From positions 13,042 through 77,041 of the forward strand of contig CAZDWF010000002.1 in NCBI GenBank assembly GCA_964508895.1: a DNA stretch of 64,000 bases, given 5' to 3'. Every line of letters starts with the position of its first letter. Positions within the stretch are counted from its first letter, which is position 1. A program made the translations under genes and the position numbers. The stretch comes from M55B132 sp964508895. GTDB lineage: Bacteria > Bacteroidota > Bacteroidia > Bacteroidales > B18-G4. Of this stretch, positions 27,301-36,251 are shown in pieces. Below the pieces are notes generated by a model. The model worked only from the letters and a program-made list of their open reading frames with translations, made no database searches and was not told where the DNA came from.

Positions 27301-29196
27301 TCAATTTTCAAACCAGTTTATTCCCAGCTCTTTCTGGAACTCTTTCAATGTTTCAAGCACATTTGACCTGGTATGGATAAAATGCTTAATTCCTGCATTT
27401 TGCAAAGCTTTTACACTGTCTTTTGGATATCCTGCGATAACCAGAATTGCCTTATTGTTGAGCTTATCATAAATTCCTGGAGCTATTTCAGGGTATTCTT
27501 CATCTGAGCTACAGATCACCACTATATCAGCTTTTTGTTCGAGTGCCGAATTTACTCCTTCATCAATGGAACTAAACCCGATATTATCAATGATCTCATA
27601 TCCCGCGCTGGCAAAGAAATTTCCTGCAAACTGTGCACGGGCAATGCGCATTCCGATATTACCATAAGCAAGCATAAATACTTTAGGCCTGTTTTTACTC
27701 ATGGAATATTTATCAGTTGCATACCTGAGCTTTTCGAATTCCTGCGCTGCACGGTAAGTTTCAATTCCATTAGCATCAGCATTAGAAACAGTTTCATCTT
27801 CTGTTTTCAGGATGGAGCTGTCTATTTCCTTTTCAATATGCTCGTTGAAATTTGGATATTGATTGGTTCCCAGTATGCTTATCCTGCGGCTTGCAATGTC
27901 ATTTTCTCTTTTATCTTTTGTTTCTTTAAATTTATCCTGTATAAAACCCTTCTTGAAAGCTTCAATATATCCACCTTTTGATTCTATTTCCAGGAAAAGG
28001 ATCCATGCTTCTTTTGCAATGCTATCGGTCAATTTTTCAATATAATATGAGCCGGCTGACGGGTCCACAATCTTGTCGAGATAAGATTCTTCTTTTAAAA
28101 GCAATTGCTGGTTGCGGGCAACCCTTTCAGAGAACTCCGTTGGATCTTCATAAATGCTATTGAAAGGTTTAACGGTTAATGAATCAACACCGGAAATTAT
28201 CGCTGACATAGATTCTGTAGTAGTTCTCAGCATATTCACATAAGGATCGTAAATGCTTTTATTCCAGTTGATGGTAGTGCCATGAATATTCATACAGGCA
28301 TGTGCCTCATCACTTGGGCCATAAGCTTTAACAATTTGTGCCCAGAGAAAACGGGCTGCTCTTATCTTGGCAATTTCCATAAAGTAATTTCCTCCGATAC
28401 CAAAGTTAAATTTGATATTAGGAGCGATCCTGTCAACTGAAATACCCTTTTCTGTCAGATGTGTGAGGAATTCCGCACCCATAGCTATACTATATCCCAG
28501 TTCTTCAACGATGGATGATCCTGCTTCTCTGAAATCGGAACCATAAACAGAAAGGACCGTGAAATGCGGTAGGTTATGAGCTATATCAATAAGTTCCTTG
28601 CAGGTATTAAAACTATCTTCCTGTGAGCCATAAAATTTCCCTTTCAGGGTCAGGAAACCCAATGGATCGAAATCTATAGAGCCGTGTATCTTCTGGAAAT
28701 CACGGTTATACTGTTTTACCAGGTCGTAAAAGATCATCATCAGATCTGCGACCTGTTTTGGACTTGTGATAAAGTTGATCTCAACGATTTCTGCGAAAAT
28801 ATTTTTTAAAAGGGAATCGATATCATCGCGTGTATAATCCTTTTCCCTGTCAAGTACAAATCCAAGGGAGTTCACACCTTTCATCAGTATATCAAGAGCT
28901 TTCTTATTTGCTTTATCAAGGTCAGTGATAGTAATATCCTGGCGGATATACCAATCGTTGTTGTTTATCTTGTTCCCTCTAACAAAAGGGAATTCTCCGG
29001 GAAGTTCATCAAGGTATTTTATATTATTAAGATCTTCGCTTCTATAAAAAGGCTGCAGATTGAAACCCTCACTGGTTCTCCAGACAAGCTTTTTATCATA
29101 ATCCGCTCCTTTAAGATCATTAAAGATCTTTTCTTTCCATTCCTGAGTGGAAATAGCAGAAAACTCTTTAAACAGGTCGTTATTCTTTTGTTGCAT
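27301..29196 (-). CDS. mutA: Methylmalonyl-CoA mutase small subunit
   Basis: This 631-aa partner of MutB shares the mutase fold (GSSIVEELGYSIAMGAEFL, KIRAARFLWAQIVKAYG, DPSAGSYYIEKLTDSIA) but its C-terminal cobalamin-like domain lacks the DxHxxG ligand, as expected for the non-catalytic subunit. It begins with a standard ATG and lies upstream of mutB with 7 nt between. Two-subunit mutases are common in propionate-producing Bacteroidota. Confidence 0.93.
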   Translation of the reverse strand: MQQKNNDLFKEFSAISTQEWKEKIFNDLKGADYDKKLVWRTSEGFNLQPFYRSEDLNNIKYLDELPGEFPFVRGNKINNNDWYIRQDITITDLDKANKKALDILMKGVNSLGFVLDREKDYTRDDIDSLLKNIFAEIVEINFITSPKQVADLMMIFYDLVKQYNRDFQKIHGSIDFDPLGFLTLKGKFYGSQEDSFNTCKELIDIAHNLPHFTVLSVYGSDFREAGSSIVEELGYSIAMGAEFLTHLTEKGISVDRIAPNIKFNFGIGGNYFMEIAKIRAARFLWAQIVKAYGPSDEAHACMNIHGTTINWNKSIYDPYVNMLRTTTESMSAIISGVDSLTVKPFNSIYEDPTEFSERVARNQQLLLKEESYLDKIVDPSAGSYYIEKLTDSIAKEAWILFLEIESKGGYIEAFKKGFIQDKFKETKDKRENDIASRRISILGTNQYPNFNEHIEKEIDSSILKTEDETVSNADANGIETYRAAQEFEKLRYATDKYSMSKNRPKVFMLAYGNIGMRIARAQFAGNFFASAGYEIIDNIGFSSIDEGVNSALEQKADIVVICSSDEEYPEIAPGIYDKLNNKAILVIAGYPKDSVKALQNAGIKHFIHTRSNVLETLKEFQKELGINWFEN

Positions 29197-29353
29197 TATA
29201 GAAATTTAGCTCAATAATTTTCAAATCAAGAGAACAGTACTGAAATGGATGTAAAATTACGATAAAAGAATCAGAGTTCAGAATTGAGTGATAAATAAGA
29301 CTTAATCATAAAGTCGCACAAAGTATCTTACAAGTAACTCAAAGAGTACCTTT

Positions 29354-29416
29354 GCTAGCGCGGACTTGTAGTCCCTGCTCTCGCTAACAATATAATAAGT
29401 CACGGACAACATGTCC
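29354..29416. repeat. Pair of REP-like palindromes
   Basis: GGACT-tgt-AGTCC (29362-29374) and GGACA-aca-TGTCC (29404-29416) are two short palindromes with similar GC-rich flanks (GCTAGCGC and CGCACCAGCTAG), about 30 nt apart. They look like a decayed pair of repetitive extragenic palindromes. Confidence 0.6.
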
Positions 29417-29433
29417 GCACCAGCTAGGGATCT

Positions 29434-29457
29434 AACCGCAATTGACGCTTTGGAAGG
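29434..29457. repeat. Relic of GxxExxY-cassette repeat
   Basis: This 24-nt piece matches 7754-7777 of the cassette arm at about 20 of 24 positions. No GxxExxY gene or second arm is nearby. Confidence 0.6.
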
Positions 29458-29493
29458 TGTTATAAAAGCAGAGATTTAATTCTATTCGCACCC

Positions 29494-29514
29494 AATTATT
29501 AATTTTTAATTCTC
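29494..29514. repeat. Short heptad array (AATTATT/AATTTTT type)
   Basis: Three AATT-starting words at 7-nt spacing overlap the stop codon of the S46 peptidase gene (29506-29508 on the minus strand). Low complexity makes this one less certain. Confidence 0.5.
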
Positions 29515-31668
29515 AGAGAGTGTCATTTCCTCAACCAAATGTCCTGCCCCTGCAAACTTATCCATAATAAAAAGGCAGTAACGAATATCAAGTGTGATAT
29601 TCCTGCAGAAATCAGGGTCGAAGACGATATCGCTCATTGTACCTTCCCAGCAGCGGTCGAAATTCAGTCCAATGAGTTCGCCATCCGCATTGATTACAGG
29701 GCTTCCTGAATTACCTCCTGAAGTATGGTTATTGGCAATAAAGCAAACATGCATGCTCTCATCGTCGTCGGCATATTTACCATAATCTTTTTCATTATAA
29801 AGTTCTTTTAACTTTTCTTCTACTACATAATCATAGATATCAGGGTTTTCCTTTTCCATGATACCGTTGAGCGTGGTGAAATAATCATAATAAACCCCAT
29901 CAGCGGGATAATAATCGCTTACATTACCATAGGCAACACGTAATGTGAAATTTGCATCTGGATAATATCTTAAGTCTGGCTGAAACTCCATTTGAGCCTT
30001 CATATAAATACGCTGCAGGCTGTCGATCTTATTATCCAGTTTTCTTATTTGAGGACCAATGATTGAGAACATGGCATAAATGCTTTCAGCTAACTCATAT
30101 ACAGGGTCTTTTGCGATCTTTTTGAATTTACCTGCTTTATAGGTATCAAGGAATCTTTCAACCTTGCATTCACAGGTCATGAACGTATGTTTAAAAACAT
30201 GATCAGTATATTTCGCTATATCTCCTTTAAATTTATTGGTGATTGTTTCGAAGATCTCAGGTTGATCTTCAGGTTTAAGATCCTTATAATAATCAGCGAT
30301 CAATACCTCGAAGATCTCTTCATCAACAGGCATGTGATAGTTTTTAAAGAACCCACTTGATCTTTTCTTCAAATTCTCCAACAGTTTATCAATTTCTTCT
30401 TTGCTGCTTTTCTTTTTACTAGCTTCCAGCAATCTACGATAAGAAATAGCATATCTTACTACTTCAATACCTAATCCGGCCTCAATAGTGTAAGTATATG
30501 ATAACTCCAATGGTCCTGCTTTGCTGTATGCTTTTTCAAATTCAGGCAGCAAATTTCCGTATTTCATTTTCCTTTCAGGATCAGCATCAGCCCATGCCTG
30601 GAATGCTGCTTCATATTGCTGTTTCTCATCAAGAGTTTTCATGCGGTAAATACCTTTATTCTCTCCAATCCATTTTTTCCATCCGTTGGCAATTCCTGCA
30701 GATTTTGAAGCATATTGAATTCTTACTTTAGGATCTTTCTCGACATACTTGTTTATGATATCCAGCCTTTTCCCTCTTAGTTCTACACGGATAGGATTTT
30801 TTAGTTCCGTTACATGCTCCACTGCCCATGATGGAATATATTGTTGTGTTGATCCAGGATATCCAAACACCATAGTAAAATCATCCTTTTCCACTCCTTT
30901 CAGGGAAACCGGGAAGAAGAATTTTGGTTTATAAGGGACATTGTTTTTTGAGTATTTTGCAGGATTGTTGTTTGAATCGGCATAGATCCTGAAAACAGAG
31001 AAATCCCCGGTATGCCGGGGCCACATCCAGTTGTCGGTATCACCACCGAATTTACCAATATTTGAAGGAGGAGCACCTACAAGGCGAACATCTTCGTAAA
31101 TTTCGTTAATGAAAAGTATAAACTGATTACCATGATAGAAAGCTTTAACCCTCGCATCATAATGAGAGGTGTCTTCAATACTTTCAACCAACTTATCAAT
31201 ATGGCTACCTATTATTGAATCTCTTATTTTCTCTGAAATATTATCTGTTACTCCTTTCAGTATGAGATTTGATACATCTTCCATTTTTACCAGGAAGGTC
31301 ACTTTCAATCCCGGGTTTTCAAGCTCTTCATCCTTGTTCATCGCCCAGAAACCATCTGTAAGATAATCGTGCTCTATACTTGAATGAGCCTGGATTCTTC
31401 CATAACCACAATGATGGTTAGTCAGCAATAATCCTTCAGGACTTACCAATACACCCGTACATCCTCCTCCAAAGATCACTATCCCATCCTTTAAGCTTGT
31501 TTTATTAACACTATAGATATCATCTGTAGAGATTCTCATCCCCATTGCATGCATATCTTTTTCGTTATATTTTTTCAGCAGCATTGGCAACCACATCCCT
31601 TCATCAGCCCGAACATTAATATTCATTATCAACAATGCTGAAATCAAAAATCCAATAAATCGTCCCAT
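29506..31668 (-). CDS. S46 family dipeptidyl peptidase, DPP11-like
   Basis: This 720-aa exopeptidase has a signal peptide (MGRFIGFLISALLIMNINVRA) and the S46 catalytic residues: His86 in LTNHHCGYG and Ser654 in GNSGSP. It releases dipeptides from peptides in the periplasm. In the S46 family the residue 18 after the Ser sets specificity: Gly in DPP7 (hydrophobic P1) and Arg in DPP11 (Asp/Glu P1). Here Arg672 occupies it (NFDRCWEG), so acidic specificity is expected. Length is typical. It lies upstream of mutA in the same direction but separated by a 309-nt spacer. Confidence 0.9.
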   Translation of the reverse strand: MGRFIGFLISALLIMNINVRADEGMWLPMLLKKYNEKDMHAMGMRISTDDIYSVNKTSLKDGIVIFGGGCTGVLVSPEGLLLTNHHCGYGRIQAHSSIEHDYLTDGFWAMNKDEELENPGLKVTFLVKMEDVSNLILKGVTDNISEKIRDSIIGSHIDKLVESIEDTSHYDARVKAFYHGNQFILFINEIYEDVRLVGAPPSNIGKFGGDTDNWMWPRHTGDFSVFRIYADSNNNPAKYSKNNVPYKPKFFFPVSLKGVEKDDFTMVFGYPGSTQQYIPSWAVEHVTELKNPIRVELRGKRLDIINKYVEKDPKVRIQYASKSAGIANGWKKWIGENKGIYRMKTLDEKQQYEAAFQAWADADPERKMKYGNLLPEFEKAYSKAGPLELSYTYTIEAGLGIEVVRYAISYRRLLEASKKKSSKEEIDKLLENLKKRSSGFFKNYHMPVDEEIFEVLIADYYKDLKPEDQPEIFETITNKFKGDIAKYTDHVFKHTFMTCECKVERFLDTYKAGKFKKIAKDPVYELAESIYAMFSIIGPQIRKLDNKIDSLQRIYMKAQMEFQPDLRYYPDANFTLRVAYGNVSDYYPADGVYYDYFTTLNGIMEKENPDIYDYVVEEKLKELYNEKDYGKYADDDESMHVCFIANNHTSGGNSGSPVINADGELIGLNFDRCWEGTMSDIVFDPDFCRNITLDIRYCLFIMDKFAGAGHLVEEMTLSEN

Positions 31669-31678
31669 CTCAAATAAA

Positions 31679-31706
31679 TTATTAATTGTTAATTATTAAT
31701 TACTTA
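31679..31706. repeat. Heptad array (TTATTAA/TTGTTAA type)
   Basis: Four TTAA-type words at exact 7-nt spacing overlap the stop codon of ridA (31700-31702, minus strand). Confidence 0.65.
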
Positions 31707-32077
31707 GCGGCTATTGTCTCAATCCCAACCATCACCCCCAGTGGAAGTTTATCCACCTCACAGGCAGCTCTTGCTGGAGGATTTTCAGGATAGTACTTCC
31801 CATAAATCTCGTTCATAGCGACAAAATTATCCATATTGTCAAGAAAACAAGTTGATTTAATCACATCCCCGAATGTATATCCGGCTTTCTCCAGGATGGC
31901 CTGGATATTTCTCATTACCTGTTCAGTTTGTTCTTTTATTCCACCTTCTACTATATTTGTTGTAGCAGGATCAATTGAAATTTGCATGGATATGAAAAGC
32001 ATTCCGTTTGCTTCCACAGCCTGACTGTATGGACCTACAGCAGCAGGAGCTTTTTGAGTGCTTATGATTCTTTTCAT
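31700..32077 (-). CDS. ridA: RidA family enamine/imine deaminase
   Basis: This 125-aa trimeric cytoplasmic enzyme hydrolyses reactive 2-aminoacrylate and related enamines formed by PLP enzymes. Diagnostic segments are APAAVGPYSQAV at the N-terminus, the G-GG-Q-Q core (VEGGIKEQTEQVMRNI) and the C-terminal region PARAACEVDKLPLGVMVGIE with the substrate-binding Arg and Glu. Length is standard. It is 31 nt upstream of the S46 peptidase and may be co-transcribed with it. Confidence 0.93.
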   Translation of the reverse strand: MKRIISTQKAPAAVGPYSQAVEANGMLFISMQISIDPATTNIVEGGIKEQTEQVMRNIQAILEKAGYTFGDVIKSTCFLDNMDNFVAMNEIYGKYYPENPPARAACEVDKLPLGVMVGIETIAAK

Positions 32078-32118
32078 GATAGGTTTTGTTTGGAGAGATC
32101 AAAGATAGGAAAATATAG

Positions 32119-32146
32119 GATTCAAGGGGCAAGAAGCAAGGGGCAA
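32119..32146. repeat. Heptad array (GGGGCAA/GAAGCAA type)
   Basis: Four words ending in CAA at exact 7-nt spacing lie between lptD (ends 32180) and ridA (starts 32077). Confidence 0.75.
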
Positions 32147-32179
32147 CCCATCCAAGCCTCATTATTAATTTTTAGTTGA

Positions 32180-34903
32180 TTACAGGTCACGGAAGTCTTT
32201 TTTCTTAGTAAGCTTCATATCCTGGAGAATACTGGCTTTCACATTTAGTCCGAAATTCCAGCTTTTTCGTGGACCTATGGGTATCCAGTTGAAGCGCATT
32301 TCGAAGCAATGCAGGTCGCGGTAAATATTCACGGAAGTATAAGAAAGGTCGCTGGCATCGAAATCCCAACCGGTCATTATAGCAATTTTCCATTTGGGAG
32401 TTATATTAACATCGGCAGACATACCAAGGGTTTGCACTAGCTGTTCATCTTCCATAATACTGCCATTGACCATCCTGTGCGTCATGACCCATCGTAAGTT
32501 ATAATTTATGCTAAGACCCCAGGGTATTTCCCAATCGATATAATCATCAGGATTTCTATTAATATAGTCCACCTGGTCCTGTGTTGCATTAGCAGATGTT
32601 TTCTTAGCATCTTTCTTTTTTTCTGCTTCACTTTTGAAAAAGTCAGGATCCATACGAAAACTGGCACCTATATTCCAGGATGTATTTTTTAGTCGTAATA
32701 ACCTCCTGTTGACATCCCATTCATACTTATTTACATTGATTCCGTTTGAATCCACTGCATAGAGATCCCAGGCACTGGAATAGGTAATATCAATCCCTTT
32801 ATACAGTCGGGTTCTGCCGCTCATTGAAATGTTCGACCATTTCAATGAATCCTTAGCCATATCATAAGATGCACCAATTGTAAAATTATCTATAAGGGTG
32901 ATCTTCTTTGTTCCTGTTACAGTATCTTTCAGCCACCTGACCTTCATTTCCAGATTGTTGGCAAGACTTAAATTCAAGGAACTTGATTTGGCCCCCGGGG
33001 GTGATCCATATACCCCACCTTCAAAAACTGAATACTTAACCTCTTTATCAAGTTTCGGATCATAATATGTTTTATAATATCCCCATTTTTCATCTCCGAA
33101 ATCAGGAGTATAGCTAAAGCCTACAGATGGTGTTAGTACATGGCGGATGGCCTGAATCGGAAAATTCCTGCCAAAATTCAGCATCCCATAAACTTTTGTT
33201 GAAAGGGATGAAGAAAAGCTGAAATCTGTCTCATTTTTAAATTGCCTGATGGTATCTGTTTTTGCAAATCCAACTATGGTATCGTTATTCTGGAATAATG
33301 TATCATCAACCCAATACCTGTCTATATACTGAAAATACATCCTGTCTTTGATATTAACGCTGTTGGTCCAGGTTAAATATTTAAAAACTTTGATAGGGCT
33401 GCTGATTGGAACCGAATGCATGATCCCGTTTTTCATTTCGTCAAATACACCTGGCTTAAAGAGCAATGAATCAGGTGTCGTTACAGAGTTCTTTGCATTT
33501 ATATTATAGCTTACGCTGATGTTTTCATACCATTTCAGTTTTCCTACTCTCTTTTTCTTCCTTAAGGGATAGAACCTGTTAACCGAAAAGTTGATCTCAG
33601 GAAGAGTAAGGTTAACCATCTTATCAAGTGTACTCTGGCTATGATTCGCATTTACAGTCAGAAAATACTTCTCTGCAAAACTTGTCTGGTATGAAACACT
33701 CGACTGGAATGTATTGGAAAGATAATCCTGTGTTGAAGTAGGATTATAATAATTCGACTTGCTGCTTTTTATATTAACATCAGCGGAAAACCTGCTTTTC
33801 GGCCTTGCTTTAGGATCCTGCTGATGCAGCCAACGAACTGAAAAGTCTCTGTCCTTCTGATAATCCGCTGCCCCTTTCTCACCAAGAATATTTACTGCCC
33901 AGATAAAATCAAAATTACCAGTAAACTTATATTGCTTTCTATATCTGAATGAAGGCTTAATGGCCCAGCTTCCTCTTGTATAAATATCCCCTGTCATTTT
34001 CAGATCCATATAATCATTGATAGCCCAGTAATAACCACCGTTCTCAAAATAGAAACCTCTTTCAGCAGATTCACCCCAGGTAGGAATGATGATACCAGAA
34101 CGTCTTCCTGATTGATTGGGGAAAATCCCAAATGGAATGAACAAAGGGGTCGGAACACCTTCGATTACAAGATAAGCAGGACCGGTAACTATTCTTTTTC
34201 CCGGGATAACCTTTGATTTATTATAACGAAATTCAAAGTCTTTGTTTTCACAGGGAGGACAGGTTGTATAAGATCCTTTTTGAATATTGATTTCATTATT
34301 TGGCATTTTCTTAATCCGTGTGCCTTCCACATATCCTTCTCCATCCTGAGTAACTACATCCTGGATCAAACCCTTTTTTGTATCAAAATTATACTGCATT
34401 ATCCTGGATTGGAATTCCTGGCCACTTTCAGAAAACACAGGTAATCCTTTATCCTTTCCTGTTGAATCAGGCAGGCCAGAAGCAAATACTATATTGGTAG
34501 GGAAATCAATATCAATATATGCTGATGTAAGACTAATATCTTCATAATAAATTTCCGCATCCTTATACAAGAATACCTTTCGGTCTTTAACATTAAACCG
34601 AAGAGAATCCACTGCTTTATACTCAACCCTGGCATCCATGGCCGATTTGTTTTCTTTTTTCCGGGCTACAATATCTTTAGAGGAAGTATCTACCGGTTTA
34701 CCGTGAGCTAATAAAAGAGAATCGATAGAAAATGAAGCACTGTCAGCATGTAAGAGTGAGTCCGGAAGAACAAGAGAAGTATCCTGTTTTTGAAATAATA
34801 CAGAGTCTGTACTGATAATTGAAGCTGTGTCAGATTCTTGTCCGTACGACAAGCTCAAACTCAGCCACCCTACAATTATGCAGAAACAATATTTCAACCG
34901 CAT
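32180..34903 (-). CDS. lptD: LptD-like outer-membrane LPS assembly protein
   Basis: This 907-aa protein places lipopolysaccharide in the outer membrane. It starts with a signal peptide (MRLKYCFCIIVGWLSLSLSY), continues with an OstA/LptA-like beta-jellyroll (about 100-230) and ends with a long barrel domain rich in aromatic strands. A Bacteroidota-specific charged low-complexity loop (EAEKKKDAKKTS) is near residue 765. The ATG at 34903 is used; an earlier TTG is also in frame. The gene is divergent from the amidase gene with 153 nt between, and the envelope genes nearby fit an outer-membrane role. Confidence 0.85.
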   Translation of the reverse strand: MRLKYCFCIIVGWLSLSLSYGQESDTASIISTDSVLFQKQDTSLVLPDSLLHADSASFSIDSLLLAHGKPVDTSSKDIVARKKENKSAMDARVEYKAVDSLRFNVKDRKVFLYKDAEIYYEDISLTSAYIDIDFPTNIVFASGLPDSTGKDKGLPVFSESGQEFQSRIMQYNFDTKKGLIQDVVTQDGEGYVEGTRIKKMPNNEINIQKGSYTTCPPCENKDFEFRYNKSKVIPGKRIVTGPAYLVIEGVPTPLFIPFGIFPNQSGRRSGIIIPTWGESAERGFYFENGGYYWAINDYMDLKMTGDIYTRGSWAIKPSFRYRKQYKFTGNFDFIWAVNILGEKGAADYQKDRDFSVRWLHQQDPKARPKSRFSADVNIKSSKSNYYNPTSTQDYLSNTFQSSVSYQTSFAEKYFLTVNANHSQSTLDKMVNLTLPEINFSVNRFYPLRKKKRVGKLKWYENISVSYNINAKNSVTTPDSLLFKPGVFDEMKNGIMHSVPISSPIKVFKYLTWTNSVNIKDRMYFQYIDRYWVDDTLFQNNDTIVGFAKTDTIRQFKNETDFSFSSSLSTKVYGMLNFGRNFPIQAIRHVLTPSVGFSYTPDFGDEKWGYYKTYYDPKLDKEVKYSVFEGGVYGSPPGAKSSSLNLSLANNLEMKVRWLKDTVTGTKKITLIDNFTIGASYDMAKDSLKWSNISMSGRTRLYKGIDITYSSAWDLYAVDSNGINVNKYEWDVNRRLLRLKNTSWNIGASFRMDPDFFKSEAEKKKDAKKTSANATQDQVDYINRNPDDYIDWEIPWGLSINYNLRWVMTHRMVNGSIMEDEQLVQTLGMSADVNITPKWKIAIMTGWDFDASDLSYTSVNIYRDLHCFEMRFNWIPIGPRKSWNFGLNVKASILQDMKLTKKKDFRDL

Positions 34904-34953
34904 GCCTGTTAATAACTTAATCAACAACGTAAAAAATAGCTACTTTAAAGTAC

Positions 34954-34961
34954 TAAATTTG
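34954..34961 (+). promoter_or_regulatory. Candidate -7 promoter box TAAATTTG
   Basis: This TAnnTTTG match lies in the divergent spacer between lptD and the amidase gene, 96 nt before the amidase start. No matching -33 element. Confidence 0.3.
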
Positions 34962-35056
34962 TAATTATCAGAGGTGTATGCAACAGCTAACACCCAAATA
35001 ATGAGAACAATAAATTAACTCACTTTGATTGTCAAAGCTACTAAATTATTGCTAAG

Positions 35057-36151
35057 TTGAAACGTCGCTATCTGATTTTTGGTATAATTTGTTTGCTGGT
35101 ATTATCAGCTCCGCCAGTATTATCACAAAACATGCTGAGAAAGGTTGTAATTGATGCAGGCCATGGGGGTAAAGATCCAGGTGCTGTCAGTGCTCATTCC
35201 TATGAAAAGACCATTGCTCTTTCCATCGCCCTTAAAACAGGAGCTTACATAGAAAAGAACCTGCCGGGAGTGGAAGTGATATACACTCGGAAAACTGATA
35301 AATTTGTTAAACTGCATGAGAGGGCCCAGATAGCCAATGATGCCAAGGCTGATTTCTTTATTTCTATACATTGCAATGCCAATAACTCTTCAAGGGTTTA
35401 CGGCACAGAAACTTATGTGATGGGTTTGCATAAAAGTAATGCCAATCTTGAAGTAGCAAAGCTTGAAAATGCTGCCATCCTGAAAGAGGAAGATTATAAT
35501 GATATGTATGAAGGTTTTAACCCTAATAATGATGAAGATTATATTACACTTACCTTCTTTCAAAGTGCTTATCTTGACCAAAGCATTGAACTGGCATCAA
35601 AGGTACAGGATCAGTTCAGGGAAAGGGTAAGCCTTCGCGACCGAGGTGTTCTTCAGGCAGGATTCTGGGTTTTATATAAAACAGCAATGCCAGGAATTCT
35701 GATTGAAACCGGTTACTTATCTAATGCCAGTGATGAAAGATTTTTAAGATCGGAAAAAGGACAGGTTTATATTGCTTCTGCTATTTACAGGGCAGTGAAA
35801 GAATACAAAGCCGAGCTTGAAGATAAGGACAAAAGAGCTCCTGTACCTGATGTTTCGACGAAAACAGTTACTGAAAAGGAAATACCAGATATTATATTTA
35901 AAGTTCAATTTGCATCAGCGAAAAAAAGTAAAAATACTGCCAGGTTCAAAGGTGTTTCAAATATTGAAGAATACTTCCATAATGGACAGTATAAATATAC
36001 TACCGGAAATACTACATCATTAGCGGAAGCTGAGAAACTGATGGAGACTATAAGGAAAAACAGGCAGTATAAGGATGCTTTTATCGTCGCCTTTTTAGAT
36101 GGAGAAAGAATACCTATAGGCAAAGCCAAAGAAATGCTTGGATTGCAATAA
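35057..36151 (+). CDS. N-acetylmuramoyl-L-alanine amidase
   Basis: This 364-aa periplasmic Amidase_3 enzyme cleaves the bond between N-acetylmuramate and L-alanine in peptidoglycan. Zn ligands are visible in VVIDAGHGGKDPG, the Glu of HSYEKTI, and SIHCNAN, and the catalytic Glu in LIETGYLSN. A C-terminal domain of about 85 residues (from IIFKVQFASAKK) resembles a SPOR septal-peptidoglycan-binding domain. The only start that keeps the signal peptide is the TTG at 35057: the first ATG comes after the cleavage site. The MCE gene follows 100 nt downstream. Confidence 0.88.
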   Translation: MKRRYLIFGIICLLVLSAPPVLSQNMLRKVVIDAGHGGKDPGAVSAHSYEKTIALSIALKTGAYIEKNLPGVEVIYTRKTDKFVKLHERAQIANDAKADFFISIHCNANNSSRVYGTETYVMGLHKSNANLEVAKLENAAILKEEDYNDMYEGFNPNNDEDYITLTFFQSAYLDQSIELASKVQDQFRERVSLRDRGVLQAGFWVLYKTAMPGILIETGYLSNASDERFLRSEKGQVYIASAIYRAVKEYKAELEDKDKRAPVPDVSTKTVTEKEIPDIIFKVQFASAKKSKNTARFKGVSNIEEYFHNGQYKYTTGNTTSLAEAEKLMETIRKNRQYKDAFIVAFLDGERIPIGKAKEMLGLQ

Positions 36152-36220
36152 TACGTTTCATGATTCCGTTAAAATTATTGAGTATTTCGTTATATGTTTT
36201 CAATTGCCATAAAATCGTAT

Positions 36221-36228
36221 TATATTTG
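36221..36228 (+). promoter_or_regulatory. Candidate -7 promoter box TATATTTG
   Basis: This perfect TAnnTTTG match lies 23 nt before the TTG start of the MCE gene, so that gene may have its own promoter. Confidence 0.45.
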
Positions 36229-36251
36229 TAATAATCCTTAAAAAATCTGTT

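Larger units (their letters stand above)
29197..29505. other. Intergenic region with REP-like hairpins and repeat relic
   Basis: This 309-nt spacer carries no gene. It contains two REP-like palindromes (29354-29388 and 29401-29416), a decayed half copy of the GxxExxY cassette repeat (29434-29457), and a short TTTAATT-type heptad stretch (29494-29514) that runs into the stop codon of the S46 peptidase. Confidence 0.65.
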
